DNA of 64,000 bases, from the NCBI RefSeq assembly GCF_015999545.1, contig NZ_CP065546.1:4434001-4498000 (forward strand). Direction: 5' to 3'. The notes beneath the pieces were generated by a model. The model was not told the DNA's origin. It ran no database searches and saw only the letters and a program-made list of their open reading frames with translations. Source of the DNA: Lysinibacillus sp. JNUCC-52. Its GTDB lineage: Bacteria > Bacillota > Bacilli > Bacillales_A > Planococcaceae. Below are positions 36,001 through 44,544 of the stretch, piece after piece. Position numbers and translations under genes: made by a program. Each line of letters starts with the position of its first letter. The stretch's first letter is position 1.

Positions 36001-38546
36001 GTCGTGTAACAACTTTCAGCTATGATGAATGGGCAAACCCAGTCACGATGACGCTGGCAGATGGCAGTACGTTATCCTCTCAGCATGATGCCAAAGATCG
36101 GTTGATTCAGGCAATTACTCCAGAGGGCGGTAGTCGCCAGTGGATTTATAATGAAGACGGGACATTACAGGCATCGGTTTTAGAAGATGGTACAAAGACT
36201 GAATTTTCCTATAATGAACATCGTTTAATTGACACAGTGACAAATGCGCAAGGCCATATGGTAACCTTAACGTATGACGCTGACCTAAATTTAAGCCGAG
36301 TAACATTACCAGATGGGACAAGTTCAACATGGACATACGACAGGCGCGGAAACTGCACAAGCACAACTAATCCGCTCGGTGCCACTGAAAAATTCCGTTA
36401 TGATCATTTAAATCGCCTAGTACGCGCAAATCTATCCGATGGTAACGACGTTCAACTAAAGTACAATGCCTATGACGATATTGTTTTTGCAAAGGATAAC
36501 CATACACAAGTCGCCTTTGATTACACGATTCTAGGCAGCTTAACATCCCGCAAACAAGGGGGCAAGAAAGTACAGTTCACCTACGATACAGAGGAGCAAT
36601 TAACCGCTGTTATTAATGAAAAAGGCGAAGCATACAAATTTGAACGCGATACAAAAGGCAATATCATCAAGGAAATCGGCTTTGATGACATGGCAAAAAC
36701 GTATGAGCGAAGCCTCGCAGGATTAGTGCAGCGGATTCAACGTCCAGGTAATCGTTGGACAGCGTATCAGCACGATGCATTAGGGAATATTATTCGCTCT
36801 GACTACTATGATGGTACGTGGGAAACATTTAGCTATGACAAAAACGGCGCATTACAAGAGACAGAAAATGAGTATGTAACCGTCAAGCTAGAACGAGACC
36901 CATCAGGACAAGTCATCAAAGAATGGCAAAACGATCATTGGATTGCTAGTAGCTATGACGAGTTAGGCAATCGTTCTCAGATAACAAGTAGCCTCGGTGC
37001 CAAAATCGATGTGGAGCGTAATGAACTAGGCAATGTCTTACAAATGACCGCCTCCCGCTCCGAGCATGCCCAGTGGACAGCCTCGATGCAATACAATGAA
37101 CTCGGTCAAGAGATTGAAAGAATCCTACCAGGGGATGTTATTAGTAAATGGCAATATGATATTACAGGTCGACCAACACATCACAGAGTAAGTAGCCAAA
37201 GCCGAGATACACGAAGACGCGCCCACAATTGGGACGTTAATCATCAATTACGCAGTATGGTCAACGAGCTAACGGGTGTAAAAGTGACGTATGGTTACGA
37301 CGAATTTAGTAACCTCGTGTGGGCCAATCAAGACAGTCGCCAATTTGATTTCTTATACCGTAGTGTCGATGATGTCGGCAATTTATATGAAACAAAAGAT
37401 AAAAAAGATCGTATCTATGGCGCTGGCAGTAGATTACTAGAAACGAAAGATGCCAAATTTTCCTATGACGAAGAAGGAAATCTCGTAGAGAAAGTCGAAC
37501 ATAATGGAGATACATGGAAGTACGAGTACTATGGCAATGGCATGATGGCGAAGGTCTTGAAGCCAGATATGACAGAAGTAACTTTCAAGTATGACACACT
37601 AGGTAGGCGGATAGAGAAGTGTTCGGAAGGTAGAGCTACTCATTTTGTATGGGATGGCAATACGATTTTGCATGAGTATTTCTCGCAGGATGTTGAGAAT
37701 TCAGTGGAGAATGCCTCCAAGACAGAAGCCGAAATCGCTGATAATCTCGTGACATGGGTATTTAATGATGGCTTTGTCCCTTCAGCTAAGATAACGAGTG
37801 AAGGCAACTACAGCATTATTAGTGATTATCTAGGAACACCTGTCGAAGCCTATGATGAACAAGGTCATAAGGTTTGGTCGGCTGAGCTTGATGTGTATGG
37901 GCGAGTGAACGAGTTCACAGGTGAGAAAGACTTTATTCCATTCCGTTATCAAGGACAGTATGAAGATATTGAAATTGGTTTGTATTATAACCGATTCCGA
38001 TACTATGACCCAGAGCAAGGGAATTATACGCAGGTTGACCCGATTGGGCTAGCAGGTGGGAATCCTACGGTGTATGGGTATGTTAGTGATTCGAATAGTT
38101 GGGTAGATCCAATGGGATTATCCCAAACATATTGGTTAGAAAAAGCAATGCGAGCCGCTGGAAGACCAATAACTCCAGGTAAGACTGCTCACCATATAGT
38201 TCCGTTAAAAAGTAATGCTATGTTAAATGGTGTTAAGTATGGAAAACTTTCGAGGGATTTGTTAGAAAGACATGGTTTAAATCCTGATACCGCAGAAAAT
38301 GGGGCAAGACTTTGGGGAACTGCACAATCCCAAAGAAGCTTATCAGTTCATCCAGGAAGAGATGCAGCAAGGTTACTTGGCAATTATCACGCGGGAAAAC
38401 ATATTCATAGTCCTCAAAATGATAAATATATTTATCGAATATTAAAAAATGCTGAAAAGAAAGGTTTGGATATAGGTGGTCTTCTTTCTGATATAGGTAA
38501 AAGAATGGAAGATGGTAGTTGGAAAAACACTGTGAAATGTCATTAA
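33006..38546 (+). CDS. VgrG-Rhs polymorphic toxin with C-terminal AHH nuclease
   Basis: An 1846-aa protein in one chain: VgrG-like base and OB fold (residues about 10-375, with ISIQYMETDWAFIKRVAS and GKIIDVTQNTVKIHLDID), a beta needle to about 480, a hydrophobic Gly/Ala-rich segment (about 528-600, AGFIPGIGTIADIANAGIS), a DUF6531-like entry (about 690-780), YD repeats forming the Rhs cocoon (about 820-1640), then the Rhs core ending in DPIGLAGGNP (D1678; Rhs proteins self-cleave near here). The variable tip (about 1702-1846) holds TAHHIVPL and a later HAGKHIH, fitting an AHH-type HNH/Endo VII DNase. It is the active effector; its immunity gene follows 18 bases on. Confidence 0.92.
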   Translation: MKTLGEKEVSMITTYEDLVLEWPYPLIHINKLTIKHKGDDHARLSFTGMIAEEQAQKYIQQISHSDEVVVKFGRQQDILFSGRIENAELQAAQGVHYVSVEAVSFTANMDVAKRSRSFQDANMTYVALLDTIVGAYPQGDYIDQVSNGQAIGHISIQYMETDWAFIKRVASNLQAVVFPDLQGKGPRFWFGTPESKKSITIDHLPSVLHMDVDTYRLITENDGIDVSETDYTFCAFESTEAYELGTSVQLKGKSYVITVREIHLEAGVLKFQYTAQPEKSIRQRLVRNLDLIGAAFTGKIIDVTQNTVKIHLDIDKKQEKEKAHWFAYSADANGVMYLMPQKGARAQLHFPSAVEQDAIVISSVRVSPATPEGGQKQTKKMADTTVKSLATNAGKDMTLGVGDITFSAVDGVLDLKMDDGEGVTFQSNSTIMLAADETLEISGMNELSVEAEEWIAISAKEQSHIILAADTQLISTLIEQEGIEKKSQPPKLNEEAIEATSKVDVIFPQKAEQKKEKKSFFSKLLDNVSLALDVAGFIPGIGTIADIANAGISLARGDFMGAAMNIVGAVPIVGDAAKTAYKVNKAAKVAEAASKTAKAADKAVDASKAVKEMKAAYSKVSQTLDTVSAVANKGTKSMKTAADKVIASMDEVLAVSKAVDGMKAMAKTELTKLNHQVLKKFNCTKGLSDKFCKKGFEPVDLITGRMIYEGVDFELPGPIPLSWERAWYSDSSRVGLTGHGMHFTYDLALEIFEEEELIGIVVTDGRAVGFPILPINLPYFNKKDRMTLINTGVEYHLFEHDTRLLYVFEQTTETTYRLKEVRNEQDHYIQFTYNLKGFLSQVTDSVGRVLDVTTNEAGRMTEVALRNQTSREVLVRYIYNDVQDLIEIQDALGQSTHIQYVNHLMMQKIDRNKNSFYWRYDGPTTGARVIKTWGDGNVLAGELAYYDGYNEITNSLGHTSTYYFNEDNLCTKIMYPDGSEVSYDYNEDFELLQEVDEDGRVTTFSYDEWANPVTMTLADGSTLSSQHDAKDRLIQAITPEGGSRQWIYNEDGTLQASVLEDGTKTEFSYNEHRLIDTVTNAQGHMVTLTYDADLNLSRVTLPDGTSSTWTYDRRGNCTSTTNPLGATEKFRYDHLNRLVRANLSDGNDVQLKYNAYDDIVFAKDNHTQVAFDYTILGSLTSRKQGGKKVQFTYDTEEQLTAVINEKGEAYKFERDTKGNIIKEIGFDDMAKTYERSLAGLVQRIQRPGNRWTAYQHDALGNIIRSDYYDGTWETFSYDKNGALQETENEYVTVKLERDPSGQVIKEWQNDHWIASSYDELGNRSQITSSLGAKIDVERNELGNVLQMTASRSEHAQWTASMQYNELGQEIERILPGDVISKWQYDITGRPTHHRVSSQSRDTRRRAHNWDVNHQLRSMVNELTGVKVTYGYDEFSNLVWANQDSRQFDFLYRSVDDVGNLYETKDKKDRIYGAGSRLLETKDAKFSYDEEGNLVEKVEHNGDTWKYEYYGNGMMAKVLKPDMTEVTFKYDTLGRRIEKCSEGRATHFVWDGNTILHEYFSQDVENSVENASKTEAEIADNLVTWVFNDGFVPSAKITSEGNYSIISDYLGTPVEAYDEQGHKVWSAELDVYGRVNEFTGEKDFIPFRYQGQYEDIEIGLYYNRFRYYDPEQGNYTQVDPIGLAGGNPTVYGYVSDSNSWVDPMGLSQTYWLEKAMRAAGRPITPGKTAHHIVPLKSNAMLNGVKYGKLSRDLLERHGLNPDTAENGARLWGTAQSQRSLSVHPGRDAARLLGNYHAGKHIHSPQNDKYIYRILKNAEKKGLDIGGLLSDIGKRMEDGSWKNTVKCH

Positions 38547-38564
38547 TTTAAATGGAGGATCGTA

Positions 38565-39203
38565 ATGAATTCAATAGAACATGAAATTCGAAAAGAATTA
38601 TTAGATAAATGGAGTGAAGTGGAACAGAATATTGACAGTATGATAACTACAAAGTTATCAGAGGTATCTTATTGGAAATATGCTTCTGATGAATATTTTA
38701 CGCACCTACCATACTTTCATGAGATAAATAAATTTAAAAAGGGAAGAATTTTAAAAAATATAACTAAAAGCGAAAGGTTTAGTAAGAGAATGATTCATTC
38801 TTTTGGGTTTAATGAATTAGATGAACTAATTATTATGCAGTATCCACAAGCTGACAATGATATAAAGCTAGGTACAGGAACTCAAATATACACTATAAAT
38901 CCAGATAAAAGCGTGAATGCTTATGTAGCAAGATGGTATCCAGAAAATAATTTCCCTACCAAATTATTGTCTATTAGCATATTTAAACCATTAGATGACC
39001 GCAACTGGGTAGATGTCAGTGTTAATGGTATAAATTGGTCGTTTATGAACTATATTTATAATGACTCTGATAGGATAGAAAAGGTTGTTTCTTGCAATTC
39101 TGATGTAGAATCACCATTATGTTATAATTTTTTCTACGATAATGAAGAAAAGTTAGAAAAAATAATGATTGATGAGATTATATGGTGGAAAAGAAGAAAG
39201 TAA
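38565..39203 (+). CDS. probable immunity protein for the AHH toxin
   Basis: A 212-aa soluble protein starting 18 bases behind the toxin stop with GGAGG, the standard immunity position. No named domain. The C-terminus (EKIMIDEIIWWKRRK) and the preceding NWVDVSVNG block match the protein at 57532-58182, so the window holds two members of one family. Its function is inferred from position. Confidence 0.7.
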   Translation: MNSIEHEIRKELLDKWSEVEQNIDSMITTKLSEVSYWKYASDEYFTHLPYFHEINKFKKGRILKNITKSERFSKRMIHSFGFNELDELIIMQYPQADNDIKLGTGTQIYTINPDKSVNAYVARWYPENNFPTKLLSISIFKPLDDRNWVDVSVNGINWSFMNYIYNDSDRIEKVVSCNSDVESPLCYNFFYDNEEKLEKIMIDEIIWWKRRK

Positions 39204-39247
39204 TATCATAAAAATAAATATTTTATATACTATTGAAAATGTGCTAA

Positions 39248-39535
39248 ATAGATTATCCTAACCCTAATTTTGGTTTTTTGTTTTCTCTAAAAAAAGTAGT
39301 TGAATTTGAAGGATATAATGATCCACGGGAAGATGAAAAATATAACTTTAATGTGGCAGATATGGAATAACTTTTATAGATAAGCCTCATCACAGAAGGA
39401 ATATTTAAGGGTATCGATTTATACAAAAAAGATTATTACTATCTTAAATCATTTATTTTAAAGGGCAATAAATCCATTAAAAAGGATTTTACTGCCCTTT
39501 TAATTCACGAGTAGACCAACAAAGCGGAAAAATGA
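39248..39535 (+). pseudogene. degraded coding remnants and a terminator-like stem
   Basis: An open stretch without a start (39248-39370, containing NFGFLFSLKKVVEFEGYNDP) is the tail of a lost toxin or immunity gene. A second stretch (GIFKGIDLYKKDYYYLKSF) runs to a stop at 39514. The latter overlaps a hairpin AAAGGGCA / TGCCCTTT at 39460-39502 followed by TTTT, which may end transcription behind the AHH cassette. Confidence 0.45.
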
Positions 39536-39919
39536 AGATGTATATATTTTAAAAACTTTAGTGAAACAGAAGGTCATTTACATAACCTGAAAATAGTAAA
39601 AGGGATAGATGGATTATATGAAAATGCAAATACAGAATCAAAAATTAAATATGTAATTGATGAAGCGAAGTTTGGTAGTTCCCAATTAGGCAAAACAAAA
39701 GATGGACCACAAATGTCAAACGAATGGTTGACAGGTGCGAAAACTGAAAAAAGTAGAATTTTGAAAGCTGTTGGTGGTGATCAAAAACTAGCAAATAAAA
39801 TCACCAAAGCATTGGATGAAGATGAAGTTGAAAGAGTATTATCAAAAGTCGATAGTAATGGGAATGTAATAACATATAGGTTAAATGCTAAGGGTGAAAT
39901 AATTGGAGAATGGCCTTGA
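39536..39919 (+). pseudogene. PoNe-like nuclease toxin tip, 5'-truncated
   Basis: An open frame of 127 codons without a start, beginning just after a stop. It carries YVIDEAKFGSSQLGKTKDG then QMSNEWL, the signature of the PoNe DNase toxins (PD-(D/E)xK superfamily; the ExK lies in DEAKF). The Rhs core that should precede it is gone, so it cannot be made as a delivered toxin. The PoNi immunity gene directly behind confirms the identity. An ATG at 39713 would give only the last 68 residues. Confidence 0.7.
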
Positions 39920-39946
39920 TTTAGAGGCAAGGAGGAAATAAAAAAA

Positions 39947-41173
39947 ATGAGGGATCATCTATGTATAGAAGAAAAATGTAGAGAAGAAATTGAATATCAT
40001 AAAGAATTTATAGCTGAAAATAGGGAGGATATCAGAAATTTAGAGGAGGATACCAAAAATGGTATTCAAAGAAAATCCAAAGACAATAAAAGTCGTATAG
40101 AAGCGAGTTATTTAAGGACTTTTAAATATGAGATGGAAGATATTAGGGCGAAATATTCTTTAGGAGAAGATATTAGTGCAATAGAAAAAGACTTTCATAA
40201 TGCAATTTATGATTTAGAGCATACAGGGACTAGGGAAGTTGGATATTTAAGTATTCTTTGGACGATTTCTTTAGGAATCCTATTAGAAACGGATAAAAAG
40301 AATATAGAAAGATTAAGTAAGGTGGTTGAGAAAAAAGAAATAAGCGATTCAGTGATTGATTTTTTATTATATGCTAGTAATATCGGACATACTAAAATCA
40401 CTAATGATTATTATAAAGTAAATCCCTATGCAAAAACAAAAGAAATTATAGAACTTGCGCAAACCGATAAGAAAGAAGCATCTAAAAGATTACAAACGTA
40501 TATGGAGAAAGAATGGTTTAAAGGTCATTATGATTACGATTGGAAGAATGCACACAAGGAGCCTGGATATGTAGGGTTTTGGAGCTTTGAAACAGCAGCG
40601 CTAGCGAAGATACTAGAACTTGATGATACAAGCCTAATAAATAATAATCACTATCCATATGACTTGGCACATTACAAGAATGAAATGAAATTCAAGCAGA
40701 TTTCCCTCAGTGACTACGACAATGAACAAGAGATTGAGGAACTTGAAATAATAGAAGGAATTGAAAATAATCCTTTATTGGAAAAGGTTATTCCACCAAT
40801 ATGGCACTCATTTGTCAATGAATTGATACATGATTATAAGGTTATGGATGATAGTAGTTTTTATGAAAAATACAAAAAATCTATAGGGTTAGACCAAATC
40901 TGGTTCTTATTACAAGAATATAAAGAAGAAAATAAGCGAAAAAATCTCTTGGGAAGTTTAATTGTTTTTGCAATGGTCGAAAAAGGATATATATTGCAAT
41001 TAGATTATAAAGAAGATTTGGAAGATTACGATTCAAGTATGAAAAATGAGTGGAATACAAAAACAAAGTTAGTTCAATTTATATTAAATAATGATCAGAA
41101 TTATTTTGCATGGGTACCAGCGGATGCCAATGTTGAAGCGTTGTATGAAGTATTTATTAAAGATGTCAAATAA
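39947..41173 (+). CDS. PoNi immunity protein (DUF1910/DUF1911)
   Basis: A 408-aa helical protein. The segment EPGYVGFWSFETAALAKI followed by LDDTSLINNNHYPYDLAHY is the DUF1911 hallmark of PoNi proteins, which neutralise PoNe DNases. Residues about 1-120 match the DUF1910 half, and a further C-terminal region of about 130 residues extends beyond the core. AAGGAGG precedes the ATG. Keeping an intact immunity gene behind a broken toxin suggests protection against kin that still carry PoNe. Confidence 0.85.
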   Translation: MRDHLCIEEKCREEIEYHKEFIAENREDIRNLEEDTKNGIQRKSKDNKSRIEASYLRTFKYEMEDIRAKYSLGEDISAIEKDFHNAIYDLEHTGTREVGYLSILWTISLGILLETDKKNIERLSKVVEKKEISDSVIDFLLYASNIGHTKITNDYYKVNPYAKTKEIIELAQTDKKEASKRLQTYMEKEWFKGHYDYDWKNAHKEPGYVGFWSFETAALAKILELDDTSLINNNHYPYDLAHYKNEMKFKQISLSDYDNEQEIEELEIIEGIENNPLLEKVIPPIWHSFVNELIHDYKVMDDSSFYEKYKKSIGLDQIWFLLQEYKEENKRKNLLGSLIVFAMVEKGYILQLDYKEDLEDYDSSMKNEWNTKTKLVQFILNNDQNYFAWVPADANVEALYEVFIKDVK

Positions 41174-41218
41174 ACTGGATTTGCAATCACGTTCAAGTAG
41201 ATAGGATTACGAAAGAAG

Positions 41219-41263
41219 CTAAGGTCTGAAAACGGAGAATATTTCTGATTTCAGGCCTTTTAA
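41219..41263 (+). terminator. terminator of the PoNe/PoNi cassette
   Basis: AAGGTCTGAAA pairs with TTTCAGGCCTT (one G-T pair), followed by TTT. Confidence 0.75.
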
Positions 41264-41373
41264 TTAGGACTAAAGAGGGAAGATACTTGTTTTATTCAAT
41301 GATGTAAATAATATACGTAATACGATATATCTACCTACTAGTAGATAATCACCCAACCAGGTCTATTCATTGA

Positions 41374-41574
41374 GGATATAATAGTTTCCTTGCTCAATAT
41401 AATCGGGAGATTCGACAAGAATTAGATATCTTATTAGAAGTTGGAGATAAAAATAAATGGACCTCTCAACAATATCATGATGCTATACAAGAATTAATAA
41501 ATGACCAAAGGAAAGATTTAAGAAAAGGTAGAACAAAACTACATTGTGAAGGGGGATATAATGAATTATTATAA
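41374..41574 (+). pseudogene. C-terminal remnant of a polymorphic toxin
   Basis: Sixty-six open codons without a start, containing YNREIRQELDILLEVG and KWTSQQYHDAIQELIND and ending in a stop that overlaps the next gene start by 14 bases. The helical end resembles the tail of AHH-type nucleases. The upstream toxin core and Rhs part are missing; the 41264-41373 stretch ahead of it shows nothing else. Confidence 0.5.
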
Positions 41575-42139
41575 GTTAGCTAACGTTTACGAACGAGATG
41601 TCTTTTTTTCTTATGCTGATAATAATACGTTTGTAAGGTTTGATTTGGAAAAAGGTATTGAGTATCCTTCGAATGGGAGACTTTACTATTCAATAGATAA
41701 AATTGATAGTTATTTAGACAAGTATGATGTTTTGCCTACGATAGGGGGAGAATTAGTAAGTTTAAAACTAAAAAAGTTGATAGAGAGACTAGGTACAGAT
41801 TGTCAGTTCATTCCTGCAGTAATAACATCAACAAATACTGGTGAAATCAACGAATCCTTTTTTGTCTTGAATGTATTAAATTTGATTCCTTGTTTAGATA
41901 TGAAGAAATCGGAATACAGACCATTGATAAAATCCTTACCTGATGGGCCAATTAAACTATTGTCTATAAAGTATGTACCTAATTCTCTGATTGGGCATCA
42001 TATTGTACGAATGAAAGAATATGCAGGAAATATTATTGTTGATGATCTATTTATAAGAGCATGTAAAGAAGAAAAGATAAAAGGAATAATGTTTGTGAAA
42101 GAAGGAAGTACACAAAGACCGGATTTTGTCGAAATTTAG
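41561..42139 (+). CDS. Imm11/DUF1629-like immunity protein
   Basis: A 192-aa soluble protein (MNYYKLANVYERDVFF...) with the C-terminal block RACKEEKIKGIMFVKEG that is shared in form with the Imm11-like proteins at 42788 and 62884 (LCEEKQMKGIQFLELE). I chose the ATG at 41561, behind GGGGG; a GTG at 41546 is less likely. It overlaps the toxin remnant, as expected for its cognate immunity gene. Confidence 0.65.
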   Translation: MNYYKLANVYERDVFFSYADNNTFVRFDLEKGIEYPSNGRLYYSIDKIDSYLDKYDVLPTIGGELVSLKLKKLIERLGTDCQFIPAVITSTNTGEINESFFVLNVLNLIPCLDMKKSEYRPLIKSLPDGPIKLLSIKYVPNSLIGHHIVRMKEYAGNIIVDDLFIRACKEEKIKGIMFVKEGSTQRPDFVEI

Positions 42140-42251
42140 AAATTAACCTAATGTCAAAACCTAATAAAAAAACAAGATTTTAAATTAAGAGTTTGAATAA
42201 GGTAATACCGCAAAGAACTAAAATAAACAGATTTAAAGTTATTAAAGTTTC

Positions 42252-42304
42252 AAAACATATGTAAAGAAATTGTCTTAAGCTCTTTCTAGACATATGTTTT
42301 TTTG
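42252..42304 (+). terminator. recurrent ACATATGT-type terminator
   Basis: AAACATATGT pairs with ACATATGTTT across an inner AGAAA/TTTCT step, then seven T. The same stem family recurs at 43466, 46846, 47584, 49494, 51063, 58989, 59852 and 61144. Confidence 0.75.
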
Positions 42305-42447
42305 TAGAAAGGAATTGCTTTCTTAATGGGGGTATTTCATCTGACACAATTAGACTTATAGCTATGTAAGTAATTAACACATGGAGCAGGACTTTTGATT
42401 TGATAAATTGGAAAAAAGTTATTCCGTCTGCAATTAGAGTAAATTAA

Positions 42448-42699
42448 CAAATTTATGAAACACATCAATCCTTCTTTGACTCTATTGGTATGGGAGAATT
42501 AAGAGATGAAGCATTTAATGGTATTATGATGCCTGGTAACCCCGACACATTAAAAGGAAGCTCTTTTAGTAGGATTCATAATACTCAACACTCTATGTAT
42601 AGTGATTATTTCTTGAGAAGGGTGACGGATATTGCCGATCAATACTCTTTGGGATTAATAAATGACAAAGAAACTAGGACTGATACTCGAAAATTGTAA
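42448..42699 (+). pseudogene. AHH-like nuclease tip remnant
   Basis: Eighty-three open codons after a stop at 42445-42447, without a start until 42490. The text NGIMMPGNPDTLKGS followed by HNTQHSMYSDYFLRRV matches the second half of AHH-type HNH/Endo VII toxins (N-x-LP...H...HP-x-YS pattern). The AHH motif and Rhs core are lost. An Imm11-like gene follows at 42788. Confidence 0.55.
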
Positions 42700-42731
42700 A
42701 TAGAATTGAAAAACAAAATACAGAAGGGGCA

Positions 42732-42773
42732 CTTTGGTACTGTGCAATCTAAGAAATATCCTAAGTGTCAAAG
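42732..42773 (+). repeat. three-copy stem-loop, copy 1
   Basis: CTTTGGTACT pairs with AGTGTCAAAG using two G-T pairs; the loop contains AAATATCCTA. Related copies are at 46032 and 57321. It lies 15 bases before the Imm11-like gene. Confidence 0.65.
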
Positions 42774-42787
42774 ATTAGGGTGATAGT

Positions 42788-43414
42788 ATGAGTTATTATA
42801 TGATAGTTAAGGATAATGTAAAGTCGCCTATTTTTTTGAAGGGCGTTATTCACGAATCATTTGATGAAACAAAATACAATGAGGGAATGGGATATGAATG
42901 GAATAAAATCTTTTTTCAAAAACAAGAAATGCCAAAAGATTTATGGTTAATTACTAATAATAAAATTGAATTTGACTATTATGAGGGTTTTAATGGTCAT
43001 ATTATCAGTAGTGATTTTATTACATTGATGAATCAAGTAAATACTTTACTAAAGTATGTTACATCAAACCTACAAATTGTTAGTTCAAAGGGAAAATCTA
43101 AAGTAAAGAAACCCTATTATTTTATTAAGTACTATAATAGAGAAGATTTCGTTGATTACGAAAAGTCAGAGTTTACAAAAAGAAGTGTTTCAGGAAATAG
43201 GTTATTTGACATAAATTTTATGGTTGAAAAATATCAAAAAATTGTTCTACAAGAAAATGATAGAGACGTGTTTTGTTTGAATGATTTAAAATTAGCAAGA
43301 TATCTATTTTGTTCAGAAAGGTTTAAGCAACTTTGTGAAGAAAAACAAATGAAAGGAATTCAATTTTTAGAATTAGAAGATGTTCCTCAATATTTTTCTT
43401 CATATGATCGATAA
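42788..43414 (+). CDS. Imm11/DUF1629-like immunity protein
   Basis: A 208-aa soluble protein of the Imm11 type: MSYYMIVKDNVKSPIFL at the start, KDLWLITNNKIEFDYYEG in the middle and DVFCLNDLKLARYLFC plus MKGIQFLELEDVP at the end. It probably neutralises the AHH-like toxin whose remnant lies upstream. A broken near-identical copy is at 46092-46690, and a diverged intact one is at 62884-63510. TAGGGTGATAG lies before the ATG. Confidence 0.78.
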   Translation: MSYYMIVKDNVKSPIFLKGVIHESFDETKYNEGMGYEWNKIFFQKQEMPKDLWLITNNKIEFDYYEGFNGHIISSDFITLMNQVNTLLKYVTSNLQIVSSKGKSKVKKPYYFIKYYNREDFVDYEKSEFTKRSVSGNRLFDINFMVEKYQKIVLQENDRDVFCLNDLKLARYLFCSERFKQLCEEKQMKGIQFLELEDVPQYFSSYDR

Positions 43415-43465
43415 TTTATATGTTCCTGATTTTTGTAAGTAAATAATTTTTCATTTAAAACGATT

Positions 43466-43510
43466 CAACACATGTTAAGAGGACAAATCCTTTCAACATG
43501 TGTTTTCTTT
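43466..43510 (+). terminator. recurrent AACACATGTT-type terminator
   Basis: AACACATGTT pairs with AACATGTGTT, followed by TTCTTT. Variants behind related segments occur at 46729 and 57390. Confidence 0.7.
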
Positions 43511-43594
43511 AGTAATGAAACTTCTTCTTCTTAAATATTTTTATTCTTTAGTGAGTCAAGAAGGACAAGATTACAAAAAATCTAAGGCACCGCT

Positions 43595-44530
43595 CTAGGT
43601 AGGCGGATAGAGAAGTGTTCGGAAGGTAGAGCTACTCATTTTGTGTGGGATGGCAATACGATTTTGCATGAGTATTTGTCACAGGATAATTCAGTGGAGA
43701 ATGCCTCACAGACAGATGACTTAGATAGTCTCGTTACATGGGTATTCAATGATGGCTTTGTCCCTTCAGCTAAGATAACGAGTGAAGGCAACTACAGTAT
43801 TATTAGTGATTATCTCGGAACACCTGTTGAAGCCTATGATGAACAAGGTCATAAGGTTTGGTCGGCTGAGCTTGATGTGTATGGGCGAGTGAACGAGTTT
43901 ACGGGTGAGAAAGATTTTATTCCGTTTAGGTATCAAGGGCAGTATGAAGATTTAGAGATTGGATTGTATTATAACCGATTCCGATACTATGACCCAGAGC
44001 AAGGGAATTATACGCAGGTTGATCCGATTGGGCTTGCGGGTGGGAATCCTACGTTGTATGGGTATGTTGGTGATCCTAATAGCTGGTTAGATCAATATGG
44101 ACTGAATACATCTTTAGGTAATATCGGTGAGAGTGAAATAGTTAATCGATTGAACAATTGCGGAAGATACTCAGAAGTTGTTCAGATTCAAAATAATTCT
44201 GGTCATGGTGTGGATATTCTGTCGAAGAATAAATACACTGGTGAATGGAGTGCGTATGAAATAAAAACGACAAAAACTAATAGAAATCCTAGACTGTCAC
44301 GTGATCAAAAATTATTAGGAGCCAATAAGTATACCCAAGATCGCCTTAACCGTGCAGGTAGGGGTATTGGTCATTACCAAAGTATTCCATCATCCGAAAA
44401 AGCCGATGCCAGAAGAATATTAGCTGAAATTAGAGCGCAAGGTGGAATAAAGACAGGAACTCAAATAAATGTATTTGTTGACTCAAATCGTAATATTAAA
44501 AAGGTAAAAGGGAAAAAATGGTGCACTTAA
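43595..44530 (+). CDS. orphan Rhs tip 1: PD-(D/E)xK-type nuclease toxin
   Basis: Homology to the active rhs gene starts abruptly at CTAGGTAGGCGG (43595). The likely readable ORF starts at GTG 43643 (WDGNTILHEYL) and gives 295 aa: the Rhs core through DPIGLAGGNPTLYGYV, then a different toxin. The toxin carries LGNIGESEIVNRLN, GHGVDILS and AYEIKTT, a D...ExK arrangement typical of restriction-endonuclease-fold toxins. There is no VgrG, YD cocoon or ribosome binding site, so it is a silent cassette unless recombined into the gene at 33006. The immunity gene overlaps or abuts its end. Confidence 0.8.
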   Translation, partial: LGRRIEKCSEGRATHFVWDGNTILHEYLSQDNSVENASQTDDLDSLVTWVFNDGFVPSAKITSEGNYSIISDYLGTPVEAYDEQGHKVWSAELDVYGRVNEFTGEKDFIPFRYQGQYEDLEIGLYYNRFRYYDPEQGNYTQVDPIGLAGGNPTLYGYVGDPNSWLDQYGLNTSLGNIGESEIVNRLNNCGRYSEVVQIQNNSGHGVDILSKNKYTGEWSAYEIKTTKTNRNPRLSRDQKLLGANKYTQDRLNRAGRGIGHYQSIPSSEKADARRILAEIRAQGGIKTGTQINVFVDSNRNIKKVKGKKWCT

Positions 44531-44544
44531 GGAGGCAATTAGAT

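Noticed and set aside
14707..38546. A prophage or PBSX-like tail cluster
   Set aside because: No capsid, terminase, portal, tape-measure, holin or lysin genes are visible, while kinase, PP2C, FHA and Rhs genes are atypical of phage tails.
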